A DNA stretch of 64,000 nucleotides from an uncultured Eubacterium sp. (GTDB lineage: Bacteria > Bacillota > Clostridia > Lachnospirales > Lachnospiraceae). Shown here piece by piece: positions 15,211 through 24,483 of the stretch. Each line of letters begins with the position of its first letter. Within the stretch, counting starts at the first letter, position 1. The translations under genes were made by a program, and so were the position numbers. The notes beneath the pieces are model-generated. The model worked only from the letters and a program-made list of their open reading frames with translations. It was not told where the DNA came from and ran no database searches. The stretch lies in contig CAJTRZ010000005.1 in NCBI GenBank assembly GCA_910578975.1, forward strand, positions 62,001 through 126,000, in the 5' to 3' direction.

Positions 15211-17118
15211 TTATTGTTTAGTATATTTTGTAAGAGCGTATCCATGGCTCTTTAAAGTATCTGCAAGTGCATCGCCTTTGACGATTACAACATCCATTGG
15301 AGATTTCGTAACGTCATAGTCGTTCAGTGTATAATAATTGTCTTTTGCTCCATATACTTCATTACAAGTTTTAATTGCAGTATCAATTTTGTTTTTGCCA
15401 CATAATACAAAGAAACTATTCTGTGGTCTGTCTGTTAAGTATTTCAGTGTTCCAAGATTAAATTTTGGCAGTCCGTACTGATAAACTTTAACCAGATAAC
15501 CGGACTTATCATAACAGAAGTTCGGATATTCTTCATTGATGTTCGTTTTGTTGCATAATTCATTCATATAATCAACAAGATATTCAACACGTTCATAAAC
15601 TACATTATCACGATTATCTCTCACATTTATAAATACGTAACTGTAGTTAATTACAGATAGCACAAAAATTAAAATACATGTACTGTATAGCACTCTTGTC
15701 TGGTTTATGCTTGTTAGCAATAAAATAATGATAAGTACCACAAAAGAAATAATTCCTGTTTTGGTAAAGACAGAAGTTAAATCAGGAAAAGCATCGGTTG
15801 TTTTTCCATTTTCTATTTTTAACAATCCGGTTAAAGATAAAAAGTATCTTGAGTCTGTCTGTGGAATGTTATCCAAGTGAGGACTTACTTTCCATATAAA
15901 TGGAATAAAAATTGCCAGGTATGTGATAACTGCAAGGATTTTTGATTTCCACTTCATAATTGTATCTTTTTTTATAATCAGCGAATATAACGCAACTAAT
16001 GCTACAAGTCCTACAGCGCCCACGGTATACCTGCCATATACCAGACGATCGGCTCTGTCGATTTCAAAACCATTTAACAATTCAAAAGCACTTGGGAAAA
16101 AGAAGATTGCCCCCATTGCAAAAGTTCCCATCAGACATAATATTGAAAATAGTGATAAAATGTTTTCAATGGTATTTTCCTGTCTCTTTTTAAAGTTCTT
16201 ATATAATATAATCAAAGCTGCGATAAAGCCGATGATAACCAACCCCATTGTTGAGGCAAATAAGTTATACAGCCATCCAATACATAATTTCAGCTCTATA
16301 ACAATTCCATTTTGGGTGAAAAGTTTTCCAAGCGTTTCGTAATCCAGCGCTTCCATACTTCCATGTCTGGTTCCGTATTTTCCATAAACACCCTGTTTAA
16401 CAATAGAGGCTAAGACCTTATCAATTACAAGAAAGATTCCCGTTGCAGGAATGTATAGAAAATAGTTCACAATATGTTTTTTATAAATAGCAGACATTAA
16501 TATAATTGTCAGAAGTGCGGCTACAATAAGAACAAGACCTCTGGTGTGTGTCATATATGCATATACTGTTATGAGTGCAAGTAAAATGGAAAGAATATTT
16601 TTCTTCATGGATTTTTCAGTAGATGATAACTTTAATAGTAAAAGTAATATCGGCCATGGTAAAAATATTAAAATAACATCACATCGGGAATAGGCAGAAT
16701 ACAGCCAGATAGATGAAATACCCACAGCAGGTACGGAAATAAGTAATGACTGAACCTTTGATTTGATATTCAGATAGTTTCTGCATATATGATATGAAAT
16801 TACAGGAATAAAACTTATGATTAACATGTTTAATGAAATCATTGATTTATACATAAGAACAGGATTGCTCTTGAAAATTAAATAAAGAGGAAGATATAGT
16901 GCAGAGAAACCATATTTATAGTAAAATCCACCCATAGTCTGGACACAGAGAGACCAGTCATCGCCAGCCATAAAAGCAGTATTTGCTACTGTACCCACCT
17001 CATCTAATACATATGGTAACGATAGTTTTGTTCCCAAAACTACTGTAGTAATTGCGAAAATAAAATAAATTAAAATCTTTATTTTTCTGTCAGAAATATT
17101 TGCTAATGAAAATTTCAT
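15211..17118 (-). CDS. Large multi-pass membrane protein of the polysaccharide operon
   Basis: About 635 residues with around twelve hydrophobic segments and a soluble C-terminal domain (about 515-635). The topology and a loop rich in Asp/Glu/Arg after the first segment are reminiscent of GT-C glycosyltransferases that use lipid-linked sugars, but no diagnostic motif is firmly recognised, so the catalytic assignment is tentative. The ATG at 17118 is preferred because AAAGGA lies 10 nt before it, while the upstream in-frame ATG at 17139 has no ribosome-binding site. It sits 33 bp after ugd and 12 bp before the GT2 gene. Confidence 0.65.
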   Translation of the reverse strand: MKFSLANISDRKIKILIYFIFAITTVVLGTKLSLPYVLDEVGTVANTAFMAGDDWSLCVQTMGGFYYKYGFSALYLPLYLIFKSNPVLMYKSMISLNMLIISFIPVISYHICRNYLNIKSKVQSLLISVPAVGISSIWLYSAYSRCDVILIFLPWPILLLLLKLSSTEKSMKKNILSILLALITVYAYMTHTRGLVLIVAALLTIILMSAIYKKHIVNYFLYIPATGIFLVIDKVLASIVKQGVYGKYGTRHGSMEALDYETLGKLFTQNGIVIELKLCIGWLYNLFASTMGLVIIGFIAALIILYKNFKKRQENTIENILSLFSILCLMGTFAMGAIFFFPSAFELLNGFEIDRADRLVYGRYTVGAVGLVALVALYSLIIKKDTIMKWKSKILAVITYLAIFIPFIWKVSPHLDNIPQTDSRYFLSLTGLLKIENGKTTDAFPDLTSVFTKTGIISFVVLIIILLLTSINQTRVLYSTCILIFVLSVINYSYVFINVRDNRDNVVYERVEYLVDYMNELCNKTNINEEYPNFCYDKSGYLVKVYQYGLPKFNLGTLKYLTDRPQNSFFVLCGKNKIDTAIKTCNEVYGAKDNYYTLNDYDVTKSPMDVVIVKGDALADTLKSHGYALTKYTKQ

Positions 17119-17151
17119 TTTTCCGTTTTCCTTTCTCATTTGATTGAAACA

Positions 17152-18351
17152 CTAATCTCTGGAATAAATATCTGTGGTATAGACTTTTTCTGAAACATCT
17201 TCTAAGACATTGTCAAATCTGTTCGCTAAAATCACATCAGATATTTTTTTGAAATCTTCCAGATTATTAATTATTGGGATATTGTTATAGTTATCTTCTT
17301 TGGCAATTGGTTCGTAAATTACAAGTTTCAGTCCACTGTCAAGAAGTTTATCCATAATATCCCATACAGCCGATGCTCTAAAATTATCAGAGTCTGCTTT
17401 CATAGTTAATCGGTATATTCCAACGATGTCAGGAGCATATTCTTTAATTTTGTTTACCACGTAATTTTTCCTTGTATCATTACTATGAACAATTGCCTCG
17501 ATAATATTATTCGGAACATTTTTGTCTTTGTAGTTTGCCAGAAGCTGTTTTGTATCTTTTGGCAGACAGTACCCGCCATATCCCAAAGACGGATTATTAT
17601 AATGATCTCCAATTCTAGGGTCTAAACACATTCCATCAATAATCGCTTTTGCATCAAGGTGGTTTTCCTGAGCGTAAGTATCTAACTCGTTAAAATAAGC
17701 GACACGCATAGCCAAATATGTGTTAGAAAAAAGTTTTACAGCTTCGGCTTCTGTATACTGCATAATAATAGAAGTAATGTTTTCTTTGACAGCACCTTCT
17801 TTTAAAAGTTCAGCAAATTCTTCTGCTTTTTTTGTAAGGGTACTGTTATCTATATCAGTTCCCACGATAATTCTGGAGGGATACAGATTGTCATACAATG
17901 CTTTTCCTTCTCTTAAAAATTCAGGGGAAAATAATATATGATTCAAATTATATTTTTCTCTTAGTTGTTGTGTATAGCCTACCGGAATGGTAGATTTGAT
18001 AACAATTGTGGCATTACTGCCTAGTGCTAATAGTTCTTCGATGACACATTCTATAGATGAAGTATCAAAATGATTTGTTTCAGAATCATAATTTGTAGGG
18101 GTAGAAATCACAACAAAGTCGGCATTGTTAAAAGCTTCCTTGTAATTTGTTGTAGCATGTAGATTCAGTTTTTTATTTTTTAAATAGTCAATAATATATT
18201 TGTCTTTCAGAGGGGAAACATGATTATTTATCATGTTTATTTTTTCCTCGTTAATATCAAAAGCAGTCACTTCATTGTTTAAAGATAATAAAATGGCATT
18301 GGATAAGCCTACATAGCCGGTTCCCGCCACAGCAATTTTTGTCTTTTTCAT
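17152..18351 (-). CDS. ugd: UDP-glucose 6-dehydrogenase
   Basis: About 399 residues. It oxidises UDP-glucose twice with NAD to UDP-glucuronate for acidic polysaccharides. It opens with the Rossmann motif KIAVAGTGYVGLSNAILL, has VISTPTNYD and VIKSTIPVGYT, the hallmark FSPEFLREGKALYDN, and the catalytic Cys in GYGGYCLPKDTKQL at about residue 250. The C-terminal UDP-binding domain is present (IYRLTMKADSDNFRASA). The ATG at 18351 has GTGAGG 7 nt upstream; a GTG four codons earlier is unlikely. It is the first gene of the minus-strand envelope operon, behind a strong promoter. Confidence 0.95.
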   Translation of the reverse strand: MKKTKIAVAGTGYVGLSNAILLSLNNEVTAFDINEEKINMINNHVSPLKDKYIIDYLKNKKLNLHATTNYKEAFNNADFVVISTPTNYDSETNHFDTSSIECVIEELLALGSNATIVIKSTIPVGYTQQLREKYNLNHILFSPEFLREGKALYDNLYPSRIIVGTDIDNSTLTKKAEEFAELLKEGAVKENITSIIMQYTEAEAVKLFSNTYLAMRVAYFNELDTYAQENHLDAKAIIDGMCLDPRIGDHYNNPSLGYGGYCLPKDTKQLLANYKDKNVPNNIIEAIVHSNDTRKNYVVNKIKEYAPDIVGIYRLTMKADSDNFRASAVWDIMDKLLDSGLKLVIYEPIAKEDNYNNIPIINNLEDFKKISDVILANRFDNVLEDVSEKVYTTDIYSRD

Positions 18352-18423
18352 ACGCAACCTCACATTTCTATCTTATTTTCATTTCTAAATTGTTATAATA
18401 TATATAGGAATAATCCACGTTAA

Positions 18424-18452
18424 AGTATATACCGCCTGCAATTAAAAGTCAA
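18424..18452 (-). promoter_or_regulatory. Promoter of the ugd polysaccharide operon
   Basis: On the minus strand TTGACT, a 17-bp spacer and TATACT, giving a predicted start near 18416 and a leader of about 65 nt. A second TTGACA lies just upstream. Confidence 0.7.
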
Positions 18453-18473
18453 TATTTGTCAATAGTAGATTAG

Positions 18474-18538
18474 GTAACAAAATGTCTGCAAGCAGCATTT
18501 TGCTCCCTATATTTTATGTCGCATGGCTGAATTGTTAA
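18474..18538. repeat. Family A MITE-like element, right-half copy
   Basis: It carries the core GTCTGCAAGCAGC (18484-18496) found at 9143-9155 and ends in GCATGGCTGAATTGTTAA, which matches the family A right terminus. The left half is missing. It lies between divergent ugd and gatC. Confidence 0.5.
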
Positions 18539-18558
18539 TCATAATATTCCCGATTTCA

Positions 18559-18587
18559 TTGATTTTTAGAACAATATTCTGTAAAAT
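18559..18587 (+). promoter_or_regulatory. Promoter of gatCAB
   Basis: TTGATT (18559-18564), a 17-bp spacer and TAAAAT (18582-18587). The leader contains a small hairpin, TGCCAT-TTTCT-ATGGCA. Confidence 0.6.
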
Positions 18588-18646
18588 ATAGATTAAGTGT
18601 GAGATTTTGCCATTTTCTATGGCATTATATATAGAAGGAGGTCTGT

Positions 18647-18940
18647 ATGGCGAATGTTATTTCGGATGAAACAATTGAATATGTTGGCATTTTAGCGAAA
18701 CTGGAATTGTCTGATGATGAGAAAGAAAAAGCGAAGGAAGACATGGGAAAAATGCTTGATTACATTGATAAGTTAAACGAACTTGACACGAGTAATGTAG
18801 AGCCTATGAGCCATGTGTTTCCGGTAAACAATGTGTTCCGTGAAGATGTGGTGATAAATGGTGATGACAGAGAAAATATATTAAAAAATGCGCCAGAAGA
18901 AAGAGATGGGGCATTTGTAGTGCCAAAGACATTTGATTAG
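18647..18940 (+). CDS. gatC: Glutamyl-/aspartyl-tRNA amidotransferase subunit C
   Basis: A 97-residue small subunit that clamps GatA to GatB in the complex converting Glu-tRNA(Gln), and often Asp-tRNA(Asn), to the amidated form. The family pattern is clear: an N-terminal VEYVGILAKLELSDDE-like helix, then a helix containing DYIDKLNELDTSNVEP, and a C-terminal LKNAPEERDGAFVVPK. Length is normal for GatC. AGAAGGAGG lies 6 nt before the ATG. It is the first gene of gatCAB, consistent with an organism lacking glutaminyl-tRNA synthetase. Confidence 0.95.
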   Translation: MANVISDETIEYVGILAKLELSDDEKEKAKEDMGKMLDYIDKLNELDTSNVEPMSHVFPVNNVFREDVVINGDDRENILKNAPEERDGAFVVPKTFD

Positions 18941-18979
18941 TGAGTGGTCAGAGATTTTTGGAAAAGTGGAGGAAAATTA

Positions 18980-20452
18980 ATGAACTTGATGAGTTTGACA
19001 GCTGTAGAACTTGGAAAGAAGATTAAGAGTGGCGAAGTGAAAGTAAAGGATGCTGTTCTTGATGCTTTTGCACAGATTGAAGCAGTTGAAAAAGATATTA
19101 ACAGTTATGTAACTGTGCTGGAAAAAGAAAAAGTACTTGCGAAAGCAGAAGAGATTCAGTCAAAGATAGATGAGGGGGAACTGGACAATCCTTTGGCCGG
19201 GGTGCCGGTAGCAATAAAGGATAATATGTGTACCGAAGGAATTTTAACGACATGCAGTTCTAAGATTCTTTCAAATTTCTATCCAACATATACATCTGAG
19301 GCTGTAAAGAATTTGGAAGAGGCAGGAGCTATTATAATAGGAAAGACGAATATGGATGAGTTTGCCATGGGAAGTACAACAGAGACTTCCTATTATGGAG
19401 AGACGAAAAATCCATGGAATGAAGAGCATGTACCGGGTGGTTCATCAGGTGGAAGCTGTGCATCAGTAGCAGCAGAGGAGTGTTCTTATGCACTTGGCTC
19501 TGATACAGGTGGTTCTATCAGACAGCCTAGTTCATTTTGTGGTGTGACTGGTATCAAACCAACTTATGGCACAGTGTCACGATATGGACTGATTGCTTAT
19601 GGCTCATCTCTTGACCAGATTGGACCGGTGGCGAAGGATGTTACAGATTGTGCAACAATTTTAGAGACAATCGCAGGTTATGATCCAAAAGATTCTACAT
19701 CAGTAAAGAGAGAATCCTATGATTTCACATCAGCGTTGGTAGATGATGTGAAGGGAATGAAGATTGGTATTCCGAGAGGGTATTTTGGTGAGGGTCTGGA
19801 CTCAGAGGTAAAAGATGCGATTTTAAATGCGGTAAATGTTCTTGAGAAAAAAGGTGCTGTTGTAGAAGAGTTTGACCTTGAACTGATAGATTATGCCATT
19901 CCGGCATATTATGTAATTGCAGCGGCAGAGGCTAGTTCAAATCTTGCCAGATTTGAGGGAGTAAAATATGGTTATCGTACTCCTGATTATAGAGATTTGC
20001 ATAATATGTACAAAAAGACCCGTTCCGAAGGATTTGGAGAGGAAGTTAAGAGACGTATCATGTTAGGTTCTTTTGTTCTTAGTTCGGGATATTATGATGC
20101 TTATTATTTAAAAGCTCTTCGTACAAAAGCTTTAATTAAAAAAGCATTTGATGAGGCCTTTGCAAAATATGATGTGATTATCGGACCGGCTGCACCAACT
20201 ACGGCGCCAAAGCTTGGAGAGAGTTTGTCTGACCCAATTCAGATGTATTTAGGTGATATTTATACGATTTCTGTAAATCTTGCAGGACTGCCGGGAATTA
20301 GTGTACCATGTGGTGTGGATTCTAAAGGATTACCTATTGGAATGCAGATTATCGGAGATTGTTTTAAAGAAAATAATATTATCCAGATGGCATATGCGTA
20401 TGAACAGTCAAGAGACTATGAAAGATGCAGTATAGCAAAAGAAAGAGATTAG
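18980..20452 (+). CDS. gatA: Glutamyl-/aspartyl-tRNA amidotransferase subunit A
   Basis: About 490 residues of the amidase-signature family; it hydrolyses glutamine and channels ammonia to GatB. The Ser-cisSer-Lys triad regions are visible: the Lys in VPVAIKDNMCT, the Gly/Ser-rich VPGGSSGGSCASVAAEEC, and the nucleophile Ser in SDTGGSIRQPSSFCG. The ATG at 18980 has TGGAGGAAAATTA before it and gives the standard N-terminus MNLMSLTAVELGKK. An earlier in-frame start would add residues with no family match. gatC ends 39 bp upstream, and gatB starts 11 bp downstream. Confidence 0.97.
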   Translation: MNLMSLTAVELGKKIKSGEVKVKDAVLDAFAQIEAVEKDINSYVTVLEKEKVLAKAEEIQSKIDEGELDNPLAGVPVAIKDNMCTEGILTTCSSKILSNFYPTYTSEAVKNLEEAGAIIIGKTNMDEFAMGSTTETSYYGETKNPWNEEHVPGGSSGGSCASVAAEECSYALGSDTGGSIRQPSSFCGVTGIKPTYGTVSRYGLIAYGSSLDQIGPVAKDVTDCATILETIAGYDPKDSTSVKRESYDFTSALVDDVKGMKIGIPRGYFGEGLDSEVKDAILNAVNVLEKKGAVVEEFDLELIDYAIPAYYVIAAAEASSNLARFEGVKYGYRTPDYRDLHNMYKKTRSEGFGEEVKRRIMLGSFVLSSGYYDAYYLKALRTKALIKKAFDEAFAKYDVIIGPAAPTTAPKLGESLSDPIQMYLGDIYTISVNLAGLPGISVPCGVDSKGLPIGMQIIGDCFKENNIIQMAYAYEQSRDYERCSIAKERD

Positions 20453-20463
20453 GAGGAGCAGTC

Positions 20464-21897
20464 ATGGAAAAAGTATATGAAACCGTCATTGGGCTGGAAG
20501 TCCATGTAGAGCTGGCAACAAAGACAAAAATATTCTGCTCCTGTTCGACAGAGTTTGGAGGAGCACCAAATACCCACACTTGTCCGGTATGTACAGGTAT
20601 GCCAGGTTCTCTGCCGGTATTAAATAGACAGGTAGTAGAGTATGCTATGGCAGTAGGCTTGGCAACCAACTGTGATATTACTCGCAATGGTAAGTTTGAT
20701 AGAAAGAATTATTTTTATCCGGACAATCCACAGAACTATCAGATTTCACAGTTGTACAAACCAATTTGTACGAACGGATATGTTGAAATCAAAGGTGATG
20801 ATGGAGAGAAGAAACAGGTACGCATCCATGAGATTCATATGGAAGAAGATGCAGGAAAATTAATTCATGATGATTTTTATGATTGTTCGCTGGTGGATTT
20901 GAATCGTTCAGGTGTACCATTAATTGAGATTGTATCGGAACCGGATATGAGAAGTGCAGATGAAGTTGTGGCTTATCTTGAGAAATTACGTCTGATTATT
21001 CAGTATCTTGGTGCCTCTGATTGTAAGTTAAATGAGGGTTCTATGAGGGCTGATGTAAATCTTTCTGTGAGAGAGGTTGGAGCAAGTGAATTTGGCACAA
21101 GAACAGAAATGAAGAATTTGAATTCATTTAAAGCAATTGCTCGTGCGATTGAGAACGAGAGAGAGAGGCAGATAGATTTAATTGAGGCAGGTAAAGAGGT
21201 TGTCCAGGAGACAAGACGCTGGGATGATGCAAAGGAATATTCCTATGCAATGCGTTCTAAGGAGGATGCACAGGATTACAGATATTTTCCTGACCCTGAC
21301 CTTGTTCCAGTTATTATCAGTGAAGAATGGTTAGAGGAAGTGAAGTCAAAAGAGCCGGAATTCAGAGATGAAAAGATGGCTAGATATATGAATGAGTTTG
21401 AACTTCCGGAATATGATGCAGATATTATTACTTTATATAAACCATTGGCAGATTTGTTTGAAGAGACTGTCGCTTTAGGCAATAAACCAAAAGAAGTCAG
21501 CAACTGGATTATGGGTGAGACAATGCGTCTGTGCAAAGAGGAAAGTATTGATCCGGATCAGATTAAATTTTCAGCTGAAAATCTTTCAAAACTGATTAAA
21601 CTGATTGAAGACAGCGTAATAAATCGTGGTGCTGCCAAAGAAGTATTTGAAGAAATGTTTCAATCAGATATTGATCCGGAGGCATATGTTGAAGAACATG
21701 GAATGAAACAGGATAATGATGAGGACGCATTGCGTGAAATCGTAAAGAAAGTCATTGAGGAAAATCCGAAGGCAGTAGAAGATGTTCGTTCCGGTAAAGG
21801 TAAGGCAATTGGTGCTTTGGTAGGACAGACAATGAAAGCAACTCAGGGAAAAGCAAATCCGGGAGTAGTAAATAAGCTGTTAAAGGAACTTTTGTAG
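20464..21897 (+). CDS. gatB: Glutamyl-/aspartyl-tRNA amidotransferase subunit B
   Basis: About 477 residues. GatB activates the misacylated tRNA with ATP and amidates it. The catalytic cradle is recognisable: YETVIGLEVHVEL, the Cys-rich zinc-site region FCSCS ... HTCPVCTGMPGSLP, KNYFYPDNPQNYQISQ and MRADVNLSVR. The C-terminal YqeY-like tail (about 400-477) binds tRNA and ends in NPGVVNKLLKELL. The ATG at 20464 has TTAGGAGGAG before it. It is the last gene of the operon, followed by a hairpin. Confidence 0.97.
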   Translation: MEKVYETVIGLEVHVELATKTKIFCSCSTEFGGAPNTHTCPVCTGMPGSLPVLNRQVVEYAMAVGLATNCDITRNGKFDRKNYFYPDNPQNYQISQLYKPICTNGYVEIKGDDGEKKQVRIHEIHMEEDAGKLIHDDFYDCSLVDLNRSGVPLIEIVSEPDMRSADEVVAYLEKLRLIIQYLGASDCKLNEGSMRADVNLSVREVGASEFGTRTEMKNLNSFKAIARAIENERERQIDLIEAGKEVVQETRRWDDAKEYSYAMRSKEDAQDYRYFPDPDLVPVIISEEWLEEVKSKEPEFRDEKMARYMNEFELPEYDADIITLYKPLADLFEETVALGNKPKEVSNWIMGETMRLCKEESIDPDQIKFSAENLSKLIKLIEDSVINRGAAKEVFEEMFQSDIDPEAYVEEHGMKQDNDEDALREIVKKVIEENPKAVEDVRSGKGKAIGALVGQTMKATQGKANPGVVNKLLKELL

Positions 21898-21968
21898 AGT
21901 GAGTTGTAAGAAAAAGTTATAAATTATTACAGAAAGGGGCTGTGGGAAAATGGCCTGTTCTGAAGAGA

Positions 21969-22000
21969 GTGGGAAATAGCTCATAGGAGCCATTTCCCAC
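21969..22000 (+). terminator. Terminator of gatCAB
   Basis: GTGGGAAAT (21969-21977) pairs with ATTTCCCAC (21992-22000). A nested AGCTC/GAGC lies in the loop, and a T-rich stretch with CTTTTTTAT follows. Confidence 0.65.
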
Positions 22001-22064
22001 CTTAACTTTTTTATCAAGAGACTGAATTATATGTTACAATCAGACAATTTGGGAGGTAAATGTT

Positions 22065-22649
22065 TTGAATACACCTACGTTGGAAACAGAACGCTTGATT
22101 TTGCGTAAGTTTACGGAAAACGACATGGAAGCACTTTATCTGATACTTAAGGACGAGGAAGTTAATAGATTCTTGCCATGGTATCCTATGAAAGATATTG
22201 AGGAAACCAAAAAGTTTTATAAGAAAAGATATGCTGTGGAGTATGAGCAACCACAGGCATACGCCTATGCTATCTGCCTTAAAAGTGACAATTTTCCAAT
22301 TGGCTATATTAAAGTTGGTATGGAAGAGAATCACGATTTTGGTTACGGACTCCGAAGAGAATTTTGGCATCAGGGCATTGCTACGGAAGCAGGAAGAGCT
22401 GTTGTGGGGCAGGTGAAAAAGGACGGACTTCCGTATATTACAGCAACGCATGATAGAAACAACCCCAGAAGTGGAAATGTTATGCAAAGGATCGGGATGA
22501 AATATTGTTATTCCTATGAGGAACAATGGCAGCCAAAAGACTTTCCTGTGGTATTTAGAATGTATCAGCTTAATTTTGATGGCAATGACGATTTTGTATA
22601 TAAAAGATATTGGAATATATATGGCAATCACTTTATTGAAAAGTTTTAA
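22065..22649 (+). CDS. GNAT-family N-acetyltransferase (RimJ/RimL type)
   Basis: A 194-residue acetyltransferase. The opening TPTLETERLILRKFTENDMEAL is typical of the RimJ/RimL group that acetylates protein N-termini or small amines. The acetyl-CoA-binding region is GYGLRREFWHQGIATEAGRA (about 109-128), followed by a NPRSGNVMQRIGM helix. The start is TTG at 22065 with GGGAGG 8 nt upstream; the ATG at 22060 is out of frame and closes at once. It is a single gene between gatB and purF. The substrate is unknown. Confidence 0.85.
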   Translation: MNTPTLETERLILRKFTENDMEALYLILKDEEVNRFLPWYPMKDIEETKKFYKKRYAVEYEQPQAYAYAICLKSDNFPIGYIKVGMEENHDFGYGLRREFWHQGIATEAGRAVVGQVKKDGLPYITATHDRNNPRSGNVMQRIGMKYCYSYEEQWQPKDFPVVFRMYQLNFDGNDDFVYKRYWNIYGNHFIEKF

Positions 22650-22729
22650 TAAGAATGTTCTTTTGAGTGATTAGCAGATAGACATATATTGTGACCAACG
22701 GCTTAAGAGTGCTTTTTGAATAATCAATA

Positions 22730-22758
22730 TTGATTTTCTTCTTCCTTCGTTTTATAAT
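22730..22758 (+). promoter_or_regulatory. Promoter upstream of purF
   Basis: TTGATT (22730-22735), a 17-bp spacer and a perfect TATAAT (22753-22758). The predicted start near 22765 gives an unusually long leader of about 185 nt that contains a terminator-like hairpin. Confidence 0.7.
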
Positions 22759-22814
22759 GAACGCGTGGTATGTTTTGGAGACATATTGCAATCGGACTAC
22801 AGTATAAGGAGGAA

Positions 22815-22857
22815 AGTGAAAAACCAATACTTGTTATTTTCATTTTCACTCTTTTTA
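22815..22857 (+). terminator. Terminator-like hairpin in the purF leader
   Basis: AGTGAAAA (22815-22822) pairs with TTTTCACT (22843-22850), followed by CTTTTTATTTTT. It lies between the strong promoter and purF, so it may be an attenuator. Downstream, GGTTAAGAAATTAACC and TGTACATTAAATCTGTACA form two further small hairpins. Confidence 0.6.
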
Positions 22858-22948
22858 TTTTTGAAAAATATGGAATCAGGTTAAGAAATTAACCTTGAAG
22901 TTTGTACATTAAATCTGTACACGCTTCTAAAAAGTTAGGAGATTAAAA

Positions 22949-24391
22949 ATGAATAAGAGAGATGTAAGTATGTCTTGCGAACCAGACAAGCCACATGAGG
23001 AATGTGGTGTGTTTGGTATGTATGATTTGGATGGTAATGATGTGGCATCCACTATTTATTATGGACTTTTTGCTCTACAGCACAGAGGGCAGGAAAGTTG
23101 TGGTATTGCAGTATCAGATACAAATGGACCGAGGAAAGTAGATTTACTAAAAGGTATGGGGTTGGTGCATGAAGTGTTTCAGCATGACAATCTGGCAAAA
23201 CTGAAGGGGAATATCGGCGTCGGACATTGCAGATATTCTACTGCAGGAGATAGTATTCCTAGCAATGCACAGCCACTGGTACTCAATTATGTAAAGGGCA
23301 CATTGATGATGGCACATAATGGAAATCTGATTAATGCAAATGAACTTCGCGAAGAACTGGCATATACAGGAGCAATTTTTCAGACAACCATTGACTCAGA
23401 AGTAATTGCGTATCATATTGCAAGAGAGCGAATTAAAGTGGGAACTGCCGAGCAGGCTGTAGCAAGTGCCATGAAGAAAATTAAAGGTGCATATGCATTG
23501 GTTGTTTCCAGTCCACGTAAATTGATTGGTGCCAGAGACCCATATGGCTTTAAACCTTTATGTATTGGAAAGAGAGACAATGCTTACATATTGGCGTCGG
23601 AATCCTGTGCGCTTGATACAGTAGATGCAGAGTTTGTAAGAGATGTGGAACCAGGTGAGATTGTTACGATTGATGCAAACGGTATTCGGTCAGATAAATC
23701 ACTTTGCTTAAAGCCAGAGGAACAGGCAAGATGTATTTTTGAATATATATATTTTTCAAGACCAGACAGTTATTTTGATGGCATGAGTGTGTATCATTCA
23801 AGGATTATGGCTGGAAAGTTTCTGGCAATAGACAGTCCGGTAGAGGCAGATGTTGTTATCGGTGTGCCGGAATCAGGAAATGCAGCAGCTATGGGATATG
23901 CTATGCAGTCAGGGATTCCTTATGGTACAGCGTTTGTGAAAAACAGTTATGTGGGACGTACATTCATTAAACCACAGCAGAAAAGCCGTGAATCCAGTGT
24001 GCGTGTGAAGTTAAACGTGTTAAAAGAAGCTGTAGATGGTAAGAGAGTTATCATGATTGATGATTCTATTGTCAGGGGAACGACTAGCGACAGAATTGTA
24101 CAGATGCTTAAGGATGCAGGAGCTGCAGAGGTTCATGTGAGAATCAGCTCACCACCTTTTATCAGTGAATGCTATTTTGGAACAGATGTGCCAAATAAAG
24201 AATTACTGATAGCATATAATCGTTCAGTAGAGGAAATCAGACAGATTATTGGATGTGAAAGTCTGGCATATCTGAATATTGATAGATTACTAGAGATATC
24301 AGGCGGGAAATCTATATGTACAGGATGTTTTACAGGAAAATATCCAATGGAACCGCCCAAAGAAGATATTCGCGGAGAGTATCAGCAATAA
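22949..24391 (+). CDS. purF: Amidophosphoribosyltransferase
   Basis: A 480-residue enzyme of the first committed purine step (PRPP plus glutamine to phosphoribosylamine). The N-terminal glutaminase follows a short propeptide: HEECGVFGMYD places the nucleophile Cys at residue 19, exposed after cleavage. The PRPP site is VIMIDDSIVRGTTSD in the C-terminal half. The Cys-containing C-terminus (ISGGKSICTGCFTGKYP) fits the [4Fe-4S] form found in Bacillus and Clostridia. The ATG at 22949 has TTAGGAG upstream. A leader with a terminator-like hairpin suggests regulated readthrough. purB follows 92 bp downstream. Confidence 0.97.
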   Translation: MNKRDVSMSCEPDKPHEECGVFGMYDLDGNDVASTIYYGLFALQHRGQESCGIAVSDTNGPRKVDLLKGMGLVHEVFQHDNLAKLKGNIGVGHCRYSTAGDSIPSNAQPLVLNYVKGTLMMAHNGNLINANELREELAYTGAIFQTTIDSEVIAYHIARERIKVGTAEQAVASAMKKIKGAYALVVSSPRKLIGARDPYGFKPLCIGKRDNAYILASESCALDTVDAEFVRDVEPGEIVTIDANGIRSDKSLCLKPEEQARCIFEYIYFSRPDSYFDGMSVYHSRIMAGKFLAIDSPVEADVVIGVPESGNAAAMGYAMQSGIPYGTAFVKNSYVGRTFIKPQQKSRESSVRVKLNVLKEAVDGKRVIMIDDSIVRGTTSDRIVQMLKDAGAAEVHVRISSPPFISECYFGTDVPNKELLIAYNRSVEEIRQIIGCESLAYLNIDRLLEISGGKSICTGCFTGKYPMEPPKEDIRGEYQQ

Positions 24392-24415
24392 ATCTTATAT
24401 AATAGAAAATGCATG

Positions 24416-24435
24416 AAGTGCCGCAAGCGACACTT
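24416..24435 (+). other. Small hairpin between purF and purB
   Basis: AAGTGCCGC-AA-GCGACACTT, a near-perfect stem with one C-A mismatch. It could be a weak terminator or a transcript-processing site; there is no clear T-run. Confidence 0.3.
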
Positions 24436-24483
24436 TATTCAAATAAACAACTATATAATTAAAATAAAACTAGGAGGAAGTTT

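Noticed and set aside
22816..22884. A 22-codon GTG-initiated hydrophobic ORF behind AAGGAGG in the purF leader
   Set aside because: Its first half is the stem of a terminator-like hairpin with a T-run, so the ribosome-binding-like sequence may be coincidental. It is mentioned only as part of the leader finding.
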